A stretch of DNA of 64,000 bases from Thermatribacter sp048814795 (GCA_048814795.1 CP184673.1:1054001-1118000), one strand, 5' to 3'; counted from the first letter of the stretch, positions 42,678 to 52,756 are shown. The notes: generated from the letters alone by a model not told the origin. Numbers and translations: made by a program.

Positions 42678-44475
42678 GCTGAATAGTATTCGTAATTTTT
42701 GTATTATTGCTCATATAGATCATGGCAAGTCCACCCTGGCTGATCGGATACTGGAAATATGTGAGGCAATACCCAAGCAAAAAATGCGGGAGCAATTTAT
42801 GGATCAGATGGATCTGGAGAGGGAAAAGGGCATTACCATAAAAGCCAAAGCTATACGCCTCAAATATTTTTCTAAAAGACTGCAGAAAGAATTTGTTTTT
42901 AACCTTATCGACACCCCGGGACACGTTGACTTCAGTTACGAAGTTTCAAGAAGCCTGGCTGCTTGTGAAGGTGCTTTGCTGGTTGTGGATGCTACTCAGG
43001 GAGTAGAAGCCCAGACTTATGCTCACGCCAACGTAGCACTTGCTCAGGGGTTAACGATTATCCCGGTTATCAACAAGATCGATCTTCCCGCTTCCTCTCC
43101 AGAGCGCGTTAAGGAAGAAATAGAGCATGTTCTTGGCAGGGAGCATCCACCTTTCTTTCTGGTCAGCGCTAAAACAGGTGCTGGAGTGGGGGAACTCCTG
43201 GAGGCAATTGTGCAATACATTCCCCCTCCTCAGGGCGATAGCAGTGCTCATCTCAGGGCTTTAATCTTTGACTCCAGCTACGACTCCTATCGGGGAGTGC
43301 TTCTTTTTATAAGAATATTTGACGGTACAGTCAAGCGAGGGGATAAAATTCGCGTGTTTTCCACGGGAGCTGAATTTGAGGTTACTGAAGTGGGAATTTT
43401 TAACCCCAAAATGCAACCAACGGAGGTACTCGAAGCTGGAAATGTGGGGTATCTGGCTTGCAACATGAAAAATATTCGCGATGCCCGGGTTGGTGATAGC
43501 CTGGTTTCTGCTCTGGATCCCCATCCCAGACCCATTCCAGGTTATAAAAAGGTCAAACCCATGGTTTTCTGCAACTTCTACCCAGTACAGTCAGAAGACT
43601 ATCAAAGACTGAAGGATGCCCTGGAAAAACTCCAGCTGAACGACGCAGCTCTCAGCTTTGAACCCGATTTTTCGGAAGCTCTGGGTTTTGGTTTTAGTTG
43701 TGGCTTTTTGGGACTTTTACATATGGAGATTACCCAGGAACGCATCGAGAGGGAATTTGGAGTGGAAGTTGTAGCTACTGCTCCTCATGTGGTGTATCAT
43801 GTGCTTACCACTCGAGGTGAGATAGTCGAAGTAAAGTCGCCCAAGGATTTTCCTCCCCCTACTGAAATAGAGGAAACGGAAGAACCCTATGTACTGCTTC
43901 AGATTATTACTCCCCCGGAATACATTGGAGGAATAATGGAACTCTGTCAGTCACGCAGGGGAGTATTTAAAGATATGATTTATCTTGATGCAGAGAGGGT
44001 GCTCATTAAATACGAAATGCCTCTGGCTGAAATACTGCTTGATTTTTACAGTCGACTTAAAGCCTTGAGTCGTGGTTTTGCAAGCATGGATTACGAGTTT
44101 TCTGGTTATCGACCTGCCCATCTGGTTAGAGTGGACATTCTGGTTAACCGGGATCAGGTGGATGGCTTATCTTTTATATGTTGTAAGGAACAAGCTTATT
44201 ACCGTGCACGACAGATGGTTGCCCAGTTAAAGGAAATCATTCCCCGCCAGCTTTTTGCGGTGGCTATTCAAGCCAGTATCGGTGGTAAGGTTATTGCCCG
44301 GGAGGACATTCCTGCTTTGCGCAAGGATGTTTTACAAAAGTGTTATGGTGGGGACGTGACCCGCAAAAGGAAGCTTCTTGAAAAACAGAAAGAAGGCAAA
44401 AAGAGGATGAAAGCTATTGGCAAAGTGCGTATACCTCAGGAAGCTTTCCTGGTAGTTTTAAAAAGTGGGCAATGA
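42667..44475 (+). CDS. lepA: LepA (elongation factor 4)
   Basis: The 602-residue translational GTPase has G1 AHIDHGKSTL, G3 DTPGHVDF and G4 NKIDLP. The EF4-specific C-terminal domain is present (LRKDVLQKCYGGDVTRKRKL, then LEKQKEGKKRMKAIGKV). It acts on the ribosome during translation under stress. The start is GTG at 42667 or ATG at 42670, both overlapping the murJ end, and its stop overlaps hemW, so the three genes are coupled. Confidence 0.97.
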   Translation: MMSKLNSIRNFCIIAHIDHGKSTLADRILEICEAIPKQKMREQFMDQMDLEREKGITIKAKAIRLKYFSKRLQKEFVFNLIDTPGHVDFSYEVSRSLAACEGALLVVDATQGVEAQTYAHANVALAQGLTIIPVINKIDLPASSPERVKEEIEHVLGREHPPFFLVSAKTGAGVGELLEAIVQYIPPPQGDSSAHLRALIFDSSYDSYRGVLLFIRIFDGTVKRGDKIRVFSTGAEFEVTEVGIFNPKMQPTEVLEAGNVGYLACNMKNIRDARVGDSLVSALDPHPRPIPGYKKVKPMVFCNFYPVQSEDYQRLKDALEKLQLNDAALSFEPDFSEALGFGFSCGFLGLLHMEITQERIEREFGVEVVATAPHVVYHVLTTRGEIVEVKSPKDFPPPTEIEETEEPYVLLQIITPPEYIGGIMELCQSRRGVFKDMIYLDAERVLIKYEMPLAEILLDFYSRLKALSRGFASMDYEFSGYRPAHLVRVDILVNRDQVDGLSFICCKEQAYYRARQMVAQLKEIIPRQLFAVAIQASIGGKVIAREDIPALRKDVLQKCYGGDVTRKRKLLEKQKEGKKRMKAIGKVRIPQEAFLVVLKSGQ

Positions 44476-45617
44476 AGAAGCTTTCGCTTTACCTCCACTT
44501 CCCGTTTTGTTTGGGGAAGTGCACTTATTGTGATTTTGTTTCTTATCCCTGGGGTTTGCACCGGGATTGGAAAAGTTACCTCACTTTGCTTCGCAAGGAA
44601 CTCCTGCTTAAAGTTCGATCTTTCGATTTGGAAGGCAGTTTCCTGGAGAGTGTTTACTTTGGTGGGGGTACTCCCTCACTGCTTCCTGTTTTTTCGATAG
44701 GCGATTTTTTGCTTTATCTTCAGCGCTTTTTCAGGTGCTCGGAGGAAATAGAAATTACTGTTGAGGTGAATCCGGAGACCATTGACGGAGAGTGGCTTAG
44801 AGAGGCTGTCTGTAATGGAGTAAACCGTATTCAAGTAGGAGTACAGAGCTTTGATCGACGTTTTTTGCGTTTTGCAAAAAGGGTTGGCAGAGTAGAGGAT
44901 ACGTGTGCTATCTTGGAACTGCTCAGCGAGCAAGGTTTTCAGAATTGGGGAGCAGACCTCATTTATGGTTGGCCTTTTCAGAGTTTTTCTGAGTGGCAAA
45001 GGGATTTGGAGACGCTCTTGAACTTTAATCCCCTTCATATCTCTGTTTATGAGCTCTCGATCCATTTTCCCGTTCCTATGGCCTGGTTTGTAAAAAAACA
45101 TCCTCGCAGTTTTCCCTCTGATGACGAAAAGGCAGAGTGGTTTTCCTGGACTAAGGACTGGCTTACCCAGAAGGGCTATGTTCACTATGAAATTTCCAAT
45201 TTTGCGAAACCGGGCTTTGAATGCCGCCATAACCTCCGTTACTGGCGTAATGAGGAATATTTGGGTTTGGGGGTAGCGGCCTGGTCCTACCTTGGGGGTG
45301 AGCGCCACCGAAATTCCAGGCATCTGAAAAATTACCGTTCACGCCTTGAGCGTGATTCTTTGCCCATTGAGTACCGGGAAACCCTTCCGCTTGACCGAAA
45401 GTTAGAAGAAGAGATGTTTCTCCGCCTGCGCACCAGTGAAGGGGTTGATGTGGAAGTTCTCAGCCGCAAATACCCTGCTGTACTGGTTGGAGAAAAAGTT
45501 AAACGCCTGGAATTTCTCTTGAAGGAGGGTTTTTTACAGAAAGAAGGCTCTCGTTATTTTCTCTCTCCTCAGGGGATACTGGTTGCCAACCAAGTTTTTT
45601 CCGAAATTATTGATTGA
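44472..45617 (+). CDS. hemW: HemW-like radical SAM protein
   Basis: The protein has 381 residues. The radical-SAM cluster motif with the HemW/HemN spacing is PFCLGKCTYCDF (Cys at about 12, 16 and 19), and YFGGGTPSLL follows. The C-terminal HemW domain has LRYWRNEEYLGLGVAAWSYL. HemW binds and inserts heme; it is often mistaken for coproporphyrinogen oxidase. The start overlaps the lepA stop (ATGA), and lepA-hemW is a frequent gene pair in many bacteria. Confidence 0.93.
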   Translation: MKKLSLYLHFPFCLGKCTYCDFVSYPWGLHRDWKSYLTLLRKELLLKVRSFDLEGSFLESVYFGGGTPSLLPVFSIGDFLLYLQRFFRCSEEIEITVEVNPETIDGEWLREAVCNGVNRIQVGVQSFDRRFLRFAKRVGRVEDTCAILELLSEQGFQNWGADLIYGWPFQSFSEWQRDLETLLNFNPLHISVYELSIHFPVPMAWFVKKHPRSFPSDDEKAEWFSWTKDWLTQKGYVHYEISNFAKPGFECRHNLRYWRNEEYLGLGVAAWSYLGGERHRNSRHLKNYRSRLERDSLPIEYRETLPLDRKLEEEMFLRLRTSEGVDVEVLSRKYPAVLVGEKVKRLEFLLKEGFLQKEGSRYFLSPQGILVANQVFSEIID

Positions 45618-45644
45618 AGACACTTTTTTTGTTATTTTTAATGC

Positions 45645-46328
45645 ATGATTCCGATTCGAGATGAACTGCCAACTCGTAGATTTCCTTATGTTACGGTTAC
45701 TCTTATTGTTTTGAACATTCTATTTTTTATTTACGAGCTGAGTCTGGGATCTCGGCTTGAGGCTTTTGTCTATCAGGCAGGCTTGATCCCGGCGGTGCTG
45801 TGGGGCAAGGTTCATTTCTGGGCGGGTTTACCTTCTTACCTTCGGATTTTTTCCTCCATGTTTTTGCACGGAGGTTTCATGCACCTTTTCTTCAATATGC
45901 TTTATCTGTGGATTTTTGGGAATAACGTTGAGGATTTTCTGGGTCCTTTTCATTTTCTTCTTTTCTATCTTGGTTGCGGTGTTTCTGCTGCACTGGTACA
46001 TGCTATTTTGTTTTCTTCTTCAATCGTTCCTGTAGTGGGAGCGAGTGGGGCTATAGCTGGAGTTATGGGAGGGTATCTGGTGCTTTTCCCCTATGCGCGG
46101 GTTATAGTTCTCGTTTTTCTGGGGTTTTTCGTTACTTTCATACGTGTTCCTGCTGCGCTACTCTTGCTTTTGTGGATTTTTTTACAAATAATGTATGGGG
46201 CTTTTTCTTTTCTCCTACCTAACGCTGGGGGAGTTGCCTGGTTCGCTCACATAGGTGGTTTTTTAGTGGGAGCTTTTTGGTGTAAGATGATGGCAAACAG
46301 ATATTACTATAGAAACTTTCTCTGGTAG
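45645..46328 (+). CDS. Rhomboid-family intramembrane serine protease
   Basis: The protein has 227 residues with about six to seven membrane helices. The catalytic serine is in GASGAIAGVMGG (about residues 132-143) and the histidine in WFAHIGGFLVGAF. The HGGFMHLFFNMLYLWIFGNN region forms helix 2. It cleaves membrane proteins within the bilayer; substrates are unknown. No strong ribosome binding site precedes the ATG. Confidence 0.9.
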   Translation: MIPIRDELPTRRFPYVTVTLIVLNILFFIYELSLGSRLEAFVYQAGLIPAVLWGKVHFWAGLPSYLRIFSSMFLHGGFMHLFFNMLYLWIFGNNVEDFLGPFHFLLFYLGCGVSAALVHAILFSSSIVPVVGASGAIAGVMGGYLVLFPYARVIVLVFLGFFVTFIRVPAALLLLLWIFLQIMYGAFSFLLPNAGGVAWFAHIGGFLVGAFWCKMMANRYYYRNFLW

Positions 46329-46358
46329 CTGGAATGATAAAATTAAAAGGAGGCAGAG

Positions 46359-46802
46359 ATGGTGTTGGTTAGAGAAATGATGTCTACAGAAGTTTTTACA
46401 GTAAACGATTTTGATCCGCTTTCTGAAGTTCTCCATTTTTTAGATCGCAGAAAAGCTGATGGAGTTCCAGTTGTCGACCTGGAACAACGTCTGGTTGGAT
46501 ATTTCTCGGTCAAAAAATTTATGCAGCTTGTATCGGAAGAAGCTCAGAAAGAAGTAGCCTTGGGCAAACCTTTTTCCAGGTCTTTCGAGGAAGTGCTTAA
46601 GGAGTATGCTCCCAGTGAAGTTTCAGAGTATATGACGGAAAGCCCTGACTATGTAGAAACTGACGAAGAAGTCGAAGATGTCCTTGACTTTCTTATGAGT
46701 ACCGATATGGAAGTTGTTCCGGTTGTAGAAGGGGGTAAGGTGGCGGGCGTTATTTATCGAGCTCGTTTTTTAAACGCATTGCTCCAAAATAAAAGCAAAT
46801 AA
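46359..46802 (+). CDS. Two-CBS-domain protein
   Basis: The 147-residue protein consists of a Bateman pair: CBS1 (about 5-60, MMSTEVFTVNDFDPLSEVLH ... DGVPVVDLEQRLVGYFS) and CBS2 (about 88-145, MTESPDYVETDEEVEDVLDF ... VVPVVEGGKVAGVIYRARF). Such modules bind adenine nucleotides and act as energy or ligand sensors. There is no catalytic partner domain. AAAGGAGG precedes the ATG and pgk follows closely. Confidence 0.88.
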   Translation: MVLVREMMSTEVFTVNDFDPLSEVLHFLDRRKADGVPVVDLEQRLVGYFSVKKFMQLVSEEAQKEVALGKPFSRSFEEVLKEYAPSEVSEYMTESPDYVETDEEVEDVLDFLMSTDMEVVPVVEGGKVAGVIYRARFLNALLQNKSK

Positions 46803-46837
46803 GTGATTTATACTGAAAAGTAAAGGAGGCAGGAGGT

Positions 46838-48031
46838 ATGAACAAAAAAACTATAAAAGATCTTAGTAAAGAGGAGCTTCGAGGCAAAAAAGTGCTGGTG
46901 CGAGTAGATTTTAATGTGCCTCTCAACGAAAAAGGAGAAGTTACCGACAACACGCGTATTGTGAGCAGCTTGCCCACCATTAAATATCTGATAGAGAATG
47001 GTGCTAAGGTCATCTTGGTTTCTCATCTGGGAAGGCCAAAGGGCAAGGTTAAGGAAGAGTTGCGTATGGATCCCGTGGCCCGGGAACTGGAAAAGCTCCT
47101 GGGGCAAAAAGTACGTAAGGTTAATCAGTGTGTGGGTGAAGATGTTGAGAAAGCGGTAGCTGAGCTTAAAGAAGGGGAAGTATTGCTGCTTGAAAATGTC
47201 CGCTTTTATCCTGGAGAAGAAGGTGGCGATGAAGAGTTTGCCCGTCAGCTTGCAAAGCTGGCTGATATCTATGTTAATGATGCCTTTGGAACTGCCCACC
47301 GCGCTCATGCCTCGACTGCTTTAGTAGCCAAGTTCCTTCCTGCTTATGCAGGGTTCCTTATGGAAAAGGAACTTCAGGTACTGGGTGAGAAACTCAACAA
47401 CCCGGACAGGCCGTTCCTGGCCATTCTGGGTGGAGCGAAGGTCTCGAGCAAGATTGGAGTTATTCGCAAATTGCTTGAAAAGGTTGACATCCTGCTTATA
47501 GGTGGAGGTATGTCTTATACCTTTATCAAGGCTCTGGGTTATGAAGTGGGTAAGTCTCTTCTTGAAGAATCCATGATTGAGGAAGCCAGGAAAATCATGG
47601 AAAAGGCTAAAGAGCTAAAAGTTAGCTTTGAGCTTCCTGAGGATTTTGTGGTAGCACCGGAAGGCAAGGAAGGAGTGCCAATTCGTGTGGTTAAGTGGAA
47701 CGAAATTCCTCCCGATATGGGTGGCTTTGATATTGGACCTGAAACTGTGGAGAAGTTTGGAAGCTTTATAGAAAAAGCTAAAACCATTTTCTGGAACGGA
47801 CCGCTGGGACTTTTTGAAGTCGATTGTTTTGCCAAAGGTACTATTGAAATTGCTAAAAAAGTGGCTGCGAGTGGTGCGGTTACTATTGTGGGAGGTGGAG
47901 ATACCATTGCGGCCATTAAAAAAGCAGGTGTTGAAGATAAAATTGCTCATATTTCGACTGGAGGAGGAGCATCGCTGGAATTTGTAGAGGGCAAAAAGCT
48001 TCCTGGAGTAGAAGCGCTGCTCGATAAATAG
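46838..48031 (+). CDS. pgk: Phosphoglycerate kinase
   Basis: The 397-residue enzyme contains the hallmark VLVRVDFNVPL near the N-terminus, SHLGRPKGK, the HRAHAST region and the C-terminal GGGDTIAAIKKAG and STGGGASLEFVEG nucleotide motifs. It makes ATP from 1,3-bisphosphoglycerate in glycolysis. It is a stand-alone PGK, not fused to triosephosphate isomerase as in Thermotoga. GGAGGT precedes the ATG. Confidence 0.98.
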   Translation: MNKKTIKDLSKEELRGKKVLVRVDFNVPLNEKGEVTDNTRIVSSLPTIKYLIENGAKVILVSHLGRPKGKVKEELRMDPVARELEKLLGQKVRKVNQCVGEDVEKAVAELKEGEVLLLENVRFYPGEEGGDEEFARQLAKLADIYVNDAFGTAHRAHASTALVAKFLPAYAGFLMEKELQVLGEKLNNPDRPFLAILGGAKVSSKIGVIRKLLEKVDILLIGGGMSYTFIKALGYEVGKSLLEESMIEEARKIMEKAKELKVSFELPEDFVVAPEGKEGVPIRVVKWNEIPPDMGGFDIGPETVEKFGSFIEKAKTIFWNGPLGLFEVDCFAKGTIEIAKKVAASGAVTIVGGGDTIAAIKKAGVEDKIAHISTGGGASLEFVEGKKLPGVEALLDK

Positions 48032-48490
48032 TTATTTTGCTTTATTAGTTGCGCACTGGCAGAGGCGAGCAATTTTCTGCCAGTGCGTTCCCGGCCAGTA
48101 CACTCTCTTACAAGAGGGGCATTGGGTGAAATTATTGAAGCTTTGATATACAAAGAGGGGAACATGTTTTTTGGCCTGGTCGCGACTGATTGGTAGCAGT
48201 ATTTCGTTGCAGTGAGGACAGCGTGACTCGTTGAGTTTGGGAAACAGTCCAAAGCGCTCAAAAACTTCCTGAAGCTGCTCCTGAATGGAGAGAGAGTTGA
48301 CGAGATATACCAGATTGGGTTCCAGGTGTTGCATTTCAAGATCTCGGGTAAGGACAAATCTTTTCTCAAAGCGAGCAAGAGCTATTATTTTTGGGTCGGA
48401 GAGATAGCGTATGTAAAGGGTGTCGTAACCACTAATCCTTAACCATCGCGCTAACTTACCCAGCATACAGTCGGCAATAAATTTAACCAT
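48032..48490 (-). CDS. Mut7-C RNase domain protein
   Basis: The 152-residue protein has the Mut7-C PIN-like N-terminus KFIADCMLGKLARWLRISGY with DTLYIRYLSD and VLTRDLEM (acidic metal-binding residues). A C-terminal zinc ribbon follows with CPHC and CPSC. It is predicted to be an endoribonuclease. It converges on pgk without any spacer, the stops being adjacent, and no terminator is seen between the genes. Confidence 0.88.
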   Translation of the reverse strand: MVKFIADCMLGKLARWLRISGYDTLYIRYLSDPKIIALARFEKRFVLTRDLEMQHLEPNLVYLVNSLSIQEQLQEVFERFGLFPKLNESRCPHCNEILLPISRDQAKKHVPLFVYQSFNNFTQCPSCKRVYWPGTHWQKIARLCQCATNKAK

Positions 48491-48534
48491 GACGGTTTTA
48501 TTATACCCCTTTTGAAGGGATGGGAGGTTTTGAG

Positions 48535-50100
48535 ATGCCAGAAATTGGACCTCCGTATTTTTTGGGAATTGTGGTGGGTACTCAAGGGCTGCAAAGTGGA
48601 ATTTTTGATTTACGTGGCAACGTGATAGCTATGTCTTTTTACTCCTATCCAGAGTATCATCCTCGACCCGGTTGGGCCGAGCAGGATCCTCTGGACTGGT
48701 GGAAAGCGGCTCAGGATACGGTGAGACGTTGCATTTTTGAAGGAGAAGTACGTCCTGAAGACATTGCAGCAATTTCAGTAAGTGCTGTTTCCTGTACGGT
48801 CTTGCCGGTAGACCGCTTTGGTAATCCCAAGTATCGAGCTATTATGTGGATGGACGTCAGAGCTTTCGAGCAGGCAGAAAGAATTAATGCTACCCAGAAC
48901 CCCATCTTGCGCTACGCCGGAGGGCATGAATCTCCAGAGTGGATGATTCCCAAAGCACTGTGGATTAAGGAAAACCTGCCTGAAGTTTTTGCCAACACAG
49001 ATTTGATCGCGGAATGCCAGAACTGGATGGTTTTCAAGTTGACCAATCGCTGGGTCACTTCACTCAACAACGCGATTTGCAAGTGGAATTATTGCCCCAC
49101 TGAAGGTGGTTGGCCGGTTTCCCTTTTGAGGGAGCTGCGCTTTGAAGAAATTTTGGACAAGTGGCCTCGTGAACTCCTTGCAGTTGGTCAGCCAGTTGGA
49201 GAACTTACCAAGCACGCTGCCTATGATCTGGGTCTTATTCCTGGCATTCCGGTTATTCAGGGTGGGATTGATGCCTACGCTGCAATGGTGGGTCTTGATG
49301 TGGTACACCCTCAGCGCCTGGCCCTGGTCATTGGACCTTCTACCTGCCATATGGCTGTTTCCGAACATCCTATTTTCAGTTCTGGTATATGGGGACCATA
49401 TTATGAGGCGGTGATCCCTGGCTTATGGATTCTTGAGGGTGGTCAGAGTTCTACTGGCTCGATTATCAAGTGGTTTGGAGAAAACTTTGCTTCTGAAGAA
49501 TGTCGTGAAGCCTGCGAGGTTGGAGAAGACCTTTTTGTAGCTCTGGATAGGATTGCGGCTCAGGTGAGCCCCGGTGCCGACGGGTTAATTGTAATTGATT
49601 ATTTCCAGGGTAATCGGAGCCCCTATCAGGATCCGCTGGCCAGGGGAGCCATATGGGGATTATCCTTGAGTCATACCAAGGCTCATGTTTTGAGAGCGAT
49701 TTACGAAGGCGCGGCTTTTGGTACCTATCACATCCTGCAGACTCTGGCTAAGGACGGCTTTGAGGTTCAGGAAGTCTACGCCAGTGGAAGCGGGGCAAGA
49801 AGCAAGCTCTGGCTCCAGATACATGCTGATATTGCCAATATACCCATTTACCTGACCACCGTTGAAGAAACCAGCGTTTTGGGAACAGCAATTTTTGCTG
49901 CTTATGGAAGTGGGTTTTTTGATAGCATAGCCGATGCCACTTTAAAGATGGTAAAAGTCTCCGGGCAGATTTATCCCAATCAGAGCCACCACGAGATTTA
50001 TCGTTTCTATTACGATAAATATGTTCGCAGCTATTTTGCCCTGCGGGATTTAATGCACGAGGTCTCAAGCAAAGAAGGAGGGAGACAAATTTCTCTTTGA
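48535..50100 (+). CDS. FGGY-family carbohydrate kinase
   Basis: The protein has 521 residues from ATG 48535 with GGGAGG upstream. The N-terminal ATPase domain starts FLGIVVGTQGLQSGIFDLRG, where the family usually has GTxxxR or GTQSxR; PGWAEQDPLDWW and the IMWMDVRA sequence follow. The C-terminal domain has VYASGSGARSKLWLQIHADI. FGGY kinases phosphorylate sugars or polyols such as ribulose, xylulose or erythritol. The substrate is not readable, and no transporter adjoins. Confidence 0.88.
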   Translation: MPEIGPPYFLGIVVGTQGLQSGIFDLRGNVIAMSFYSYPEYHPRPGWAEQDPLDWWKAAQDTVRRCIFEGEVRPEDIAAISVSAVSCTVLPVDRFGNPKYRAIMWMDVRAFEQAERINATQNPILRYAGGHESPEWMIPKALWIKENLPEVFANTDLIAECQNWMVFKLTNRWVTSLNNAICKWNYCPTEGGWPVSLLRELRFEEILDKWPRELLAVGQPVGELTKHAAYDLGLIPGIPVIQGGIDAYAAMVGLDVVHPQRLALVIGPSTCHMAVSEHPIFSSGIWGPYYEAVIPGLWILEGGQSSTGSIIKWFGENFASEECREACEVGEDLFVALDRIAAQVSPGADGLIVIDYFQGNRSPYQDPLARGAIWGLSLSHTKAHVLRAIYEGAAFGTYHILQTLAKDGFEVQEVYASGSGARSKLWLQIHADIANIPIYLTTVEETSVLGTAIFAAYGSGFFDSIADATLKMVKVSGQIYPNQSHHEIYRFYYDKYVRSYFALRDLMHEVSSKEGGRQISL

Positions 50101-50108
50101 AGGGTAAA

Positions 50109-50133
50109 GAGGGGCATTCCGAGATGCCCCTCT
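50109..50133. terminator. Bidirectional terminator between FGGY kinase and purH
   Basis: AGAGGGGCAT pairs with ATGCCCCTCT in the 36-bp gap between two convergent genes. Confidence 0.8.
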
Positions 50134-50136
50134 GGT

Positions 50137-51687
50137 TCAGTGTTTAAAGTGCCTTATTCCAGTGAACACCATGGATATTCCCAGTTGGTTACAGGCCTCA
50201 ATCGATTCCTGATCTCTTATGGAGCCACCAGGTTGAATAATAGCTGTTACACCATGTTTTGCTGCTTCTTCTACCACGTCCTTAAAAGGAAAGAAAGCGT
50301 CTGAAGCAAGAACGGAACCTTGGGTTTGCTCCTGGGCTTTGATTACGGCTATTTTTAAAGCGTCAATGCGGCTCATTTGTCCTGCTCCGATTCCCACTGT
50401 TTGCTTGTCTTTAGCCAGGACAATGGCATTGGATTTTACAAACTTGGCCACTTTCCAGGCAAAGTAGAGGTCTTCCCACTCCTTTTCGGTGGGTTGTTTC
50501 TGAGTAACCACTCGAAGGTTCTCTTTTTCAAGGTTTATGCTATCCGCTTCCTGTATCAGTAATCCACCGTCAACTTTCTTGATGTCGAACAGAGAATTTT
50601 CGCTAAGAGGTGCCTTAAGAATGCGAAGATTCTTTTTGTTTGAAAGAACCTGGAGAGCTCCAGGTTCAAAATCTGGTGCAATAACCACCTCCAGAAAGAG
50701 ATTCTCAAAAACCTGGGCACTCTCCGGAGTTACTTTCCTGTTGAAGGCCACTATACCACCGAAGGCCGAAACCGGGTCTCCTGCCAGAGCTTTCCTGGCT
50801 GCCACGGCAAGATCTGGGTCAGAAGCCACTCCACAGGGGTTGTTGTGTTTCACAATTACTACCGCGGGTTCTTGAAAGTCCCGCACCAGAGCAAAAGCAG
50901 CCTGAGTGTCGTAGAGGTTGTTAAAAGAAAGTTCTTTTCCACCCAGCTGTTCCAGTTGGTTCATGAAACCGGAAGTATCGAAGGAGAGGTCCTGATAGAA
51001 AGCTGCTTTTTGGTGGGGGTTTTCGCCATAGCGGAGGTCTGCTTTCTTAACCAAAAGTATGTTTATATATTCAGGAAATCCGATTTCTTCCTTCTGGGTT
51101 AGCTCGCTAAGGTAGTTAGCGATCTGGCTATCGTAAAGGGCAGTCTTTGAAAATGCTTCTATGGCCCACCTGAAAGCTTTGTTTTCACTAACTGCTCCCT
51201 GGTTTTTTTGCATTTCTTCTATCAGTTCCGGGTATTGCTTTGGTGAAGAGATAGTTACCACATAACGATGGTTTTTGGCTGCTGCCCGCAGAAGAGTTAC
51301 CCCTCCAATGTCGATTTCTTCAACCACTTTTTCCAGATCGGTTTCCCGGGAAGCAATTATTTTCTCGAAAGGATACAGGTTGCAGACTACAAGGTCTATG
51401 GTCTGGATACTGTGCTTTTGAAGGTCTTCTGTATCCTGGGGGAGTTCTCTTCGGGCCAGAATGCCACCTTCGATCACCGGATGCAGGGTTTTCACTCTTC
51501 CTCCCAGAATTTCAGGAAAACCGGTTATTTCAGAAACTTCTTTCACGGGAATTCCCATTTCGCTGATAAACCTGGCTGTGCCGCCGGTAGCTATAAGTGT
51601 TACTCCCTGCTTGTGCAGGAAAGAGACCAACTCTTGAAGGCCACTCTTGTCGGAAACACTTAACAGGGCTGTTTTTATGCGGATCAC
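50137..51687 (-). CDS. purH: PurH, AICAR transformylase/IMP cyclohydrolase
   Basis: The 516-residue bifunctional enzyme catalyses the last two steps of IMP synthesis. The N-terminal cyclohydrolase part has ALLSVSDKSGLQELVSFL, TGGTARFISE and GRVKTLHPVIEGGILARR. The C-terminal transformylase has LRYGENPHQKAAFY, VIVKHNNPCGVA and the end QPGGSIRDQE. The start is GTG with AAAGGAGGT upstream. It appears to be transcribed alone, not in a purine operon. Confidence 0.97.
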   Translation of the reverse strand: MIRIKTALLSVSDKSGLQELVSFLHKQGVTLIATGGTARFISEMGIPVKEVSEITGFPEILGGRVKTLHPVIEGGILARRELPQDTEDLQKHSIQTIDLVVCNLYPFEKIIASRETDLEKVVEEIDIGGVTLLRAAAKNHRYVVTISSPKQYPELIEEMQKNQGAVSENKAFRWAIEAFSKTALYDSQIANYLSELTQKEEIGFPEYINILLVKKADLRYGENPHQKAAFYQDLSFDTSGFMNQLEQLGGKELSFNNLYDTQAAFALVRDFQEPAVVIVKHNNPCGVASDPDLAVAARKALAGDPVSAFGGIVAFNRKVTPESAQVFENLFLEVVIAPDFEPGALQVLSNKKNLRILKAPLSENSLFDIKKVDGGLLIQEADSINLEKENLRVVTQKQPTEKEWEDLYFAWKVAKFVKSNAIVLAKDKQTVGIGAGQMSRIDALKIAVIKAQEQTQGSVLASDAFFPFKDVVEEAAKHGVTAIIQPGGSIRDQESIEACNQLGISMVFTGIRHFKH

Positions 51688-51799
51688 TGTTTTACCTCCT
51701 TTTGAGGGATGGTTTTTGCAACACTGAAATTGTAAAATAAAGAAGCTTTCTTGAAAAGGTTATTCAGGCTAAACAGAGCAAGAAAGGAGATAAAATGCG

Positions 51800-52756
51800 A
51801 TGACCAGGCCAAGGATTCTGGTGGTGGGCAGCATGAATATGGACATGGTTCTTGAAATTGAAAGAATGCCTGCTGCCGGGGAAAATCTTTTTGTAAAGAA
51901 GTTTTCCATGCACCCGGGAGGAAAGGGGAATAATCAGGCTATTGCATGTTCCAGATTGGGTGGAGTAGTGCGCATGGTTGGAAAGGTGGGCGACGACGAT
52001 TTTGGAGAACGGTTGTTGATTAACCTGGAACAGGAGAACGTGGATTACTGTTTTGTTTTCAGGGAAGAACTGATGCATACCGGTTTGGCTTTTATTTTTG
52101 TGGAAGAGAGTGGAGAAAACCGCATACTGGTCGCTCCTGGGGCTAATATGGCCCTCAGCTGTGAAGATCTGGAACGCGCAGCGCACCTTTTTAAAAGCTC
52201 TGATTTTTTGCTCCTGCAGCTTGAGGTTCCCCTTGAAGTGGTGAAGAGAGCGATAAAGATGGCTCACGAAATTGGGTTGCGGGTAATCCTTAACCCTGCT
52301 CCTGCGCAACCTTTCCCTCTTGAGATATTGGGACCCCGGGATATCATCACCCCCAACAAATACGAGGCTGAAGTTTTGAGTGGGATGAAAATTGAGGGAA
52401 TTGAAGACGCTGTACGCACCATTAAGCTTCTGGATAAGCGCTGTCCTTCCTGGAAAGTGATTACCCTGGGGGAAATGGGAGCGGTTGCCAGCTACCGGAA
52501 CGATAGTTTTCTATATCTGCATCCGAGAAAAGTGGAGGTTAGGGATACCACTGCTGCTGGAGATGCTTTTAATGCAGGACTGGTGGTGGGGATTGGTGAA
52601 GGTAAAGAATGGGTTGAGGCTTTATTGCTTGCCAACAATGCGGGAGCAATTGCCTGTACCAAGGTGGGGGCTCAAAGCGCTTTGCCTTACCTGCGGGATA
52701 TTGAGCGTTTTGTGAGTGAAAATGGAAGAGGTGAATTTGAGATTGTTAACATTTGA
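51800..52756 (+). CDS. PfkB-family sugar kinase (ribokinase-like)
   Basis: The 318-residue protein has the PfkB signatures VVGSMNMDMVLEIERMPAAG at the start, the GGKGNNQAIACSRLG sugar-binding loop, NKYEAEVLSG, and the ATP/catalytic motif DTTAAGDAFNAGLV (DTxGAGD-type, here TAAGD). It is most like ribokinase, giving ribose 5-phosphate, but fructose- or nucleoside-specific relatives share these motifs. AAGGAGAT precedes the ATG. Its end overlaps the MgtC gene. Confidence 0.88.
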   Translation: MTRPRILVVGSMNMDMVLEIERMPAAGENLFVKKFSMHPGGKGNNQAIACSRLGGVVRMVGKVGDDDFGERLLINLEQENVDYCFVFREELMHTGLAFIFVEESGENRILVAPGANMALSCEDLERAAHLFKSSDFLLLQLEVPLEVVKRAIKMAHEIGLRVILNPAPAQPFPLEILGPRDIITPNKYEAEVLSGMKIEGIEDAVRTIKLLDKRCPSWKVITLGEMGAVASYRNDSFLYLHPRKVEVRDTTAAGDAFNAGLVVGIGEGKEWVEALLLANNAGAIACTKVGAQSALPYLRDIERFVSENGRGEFEIVNI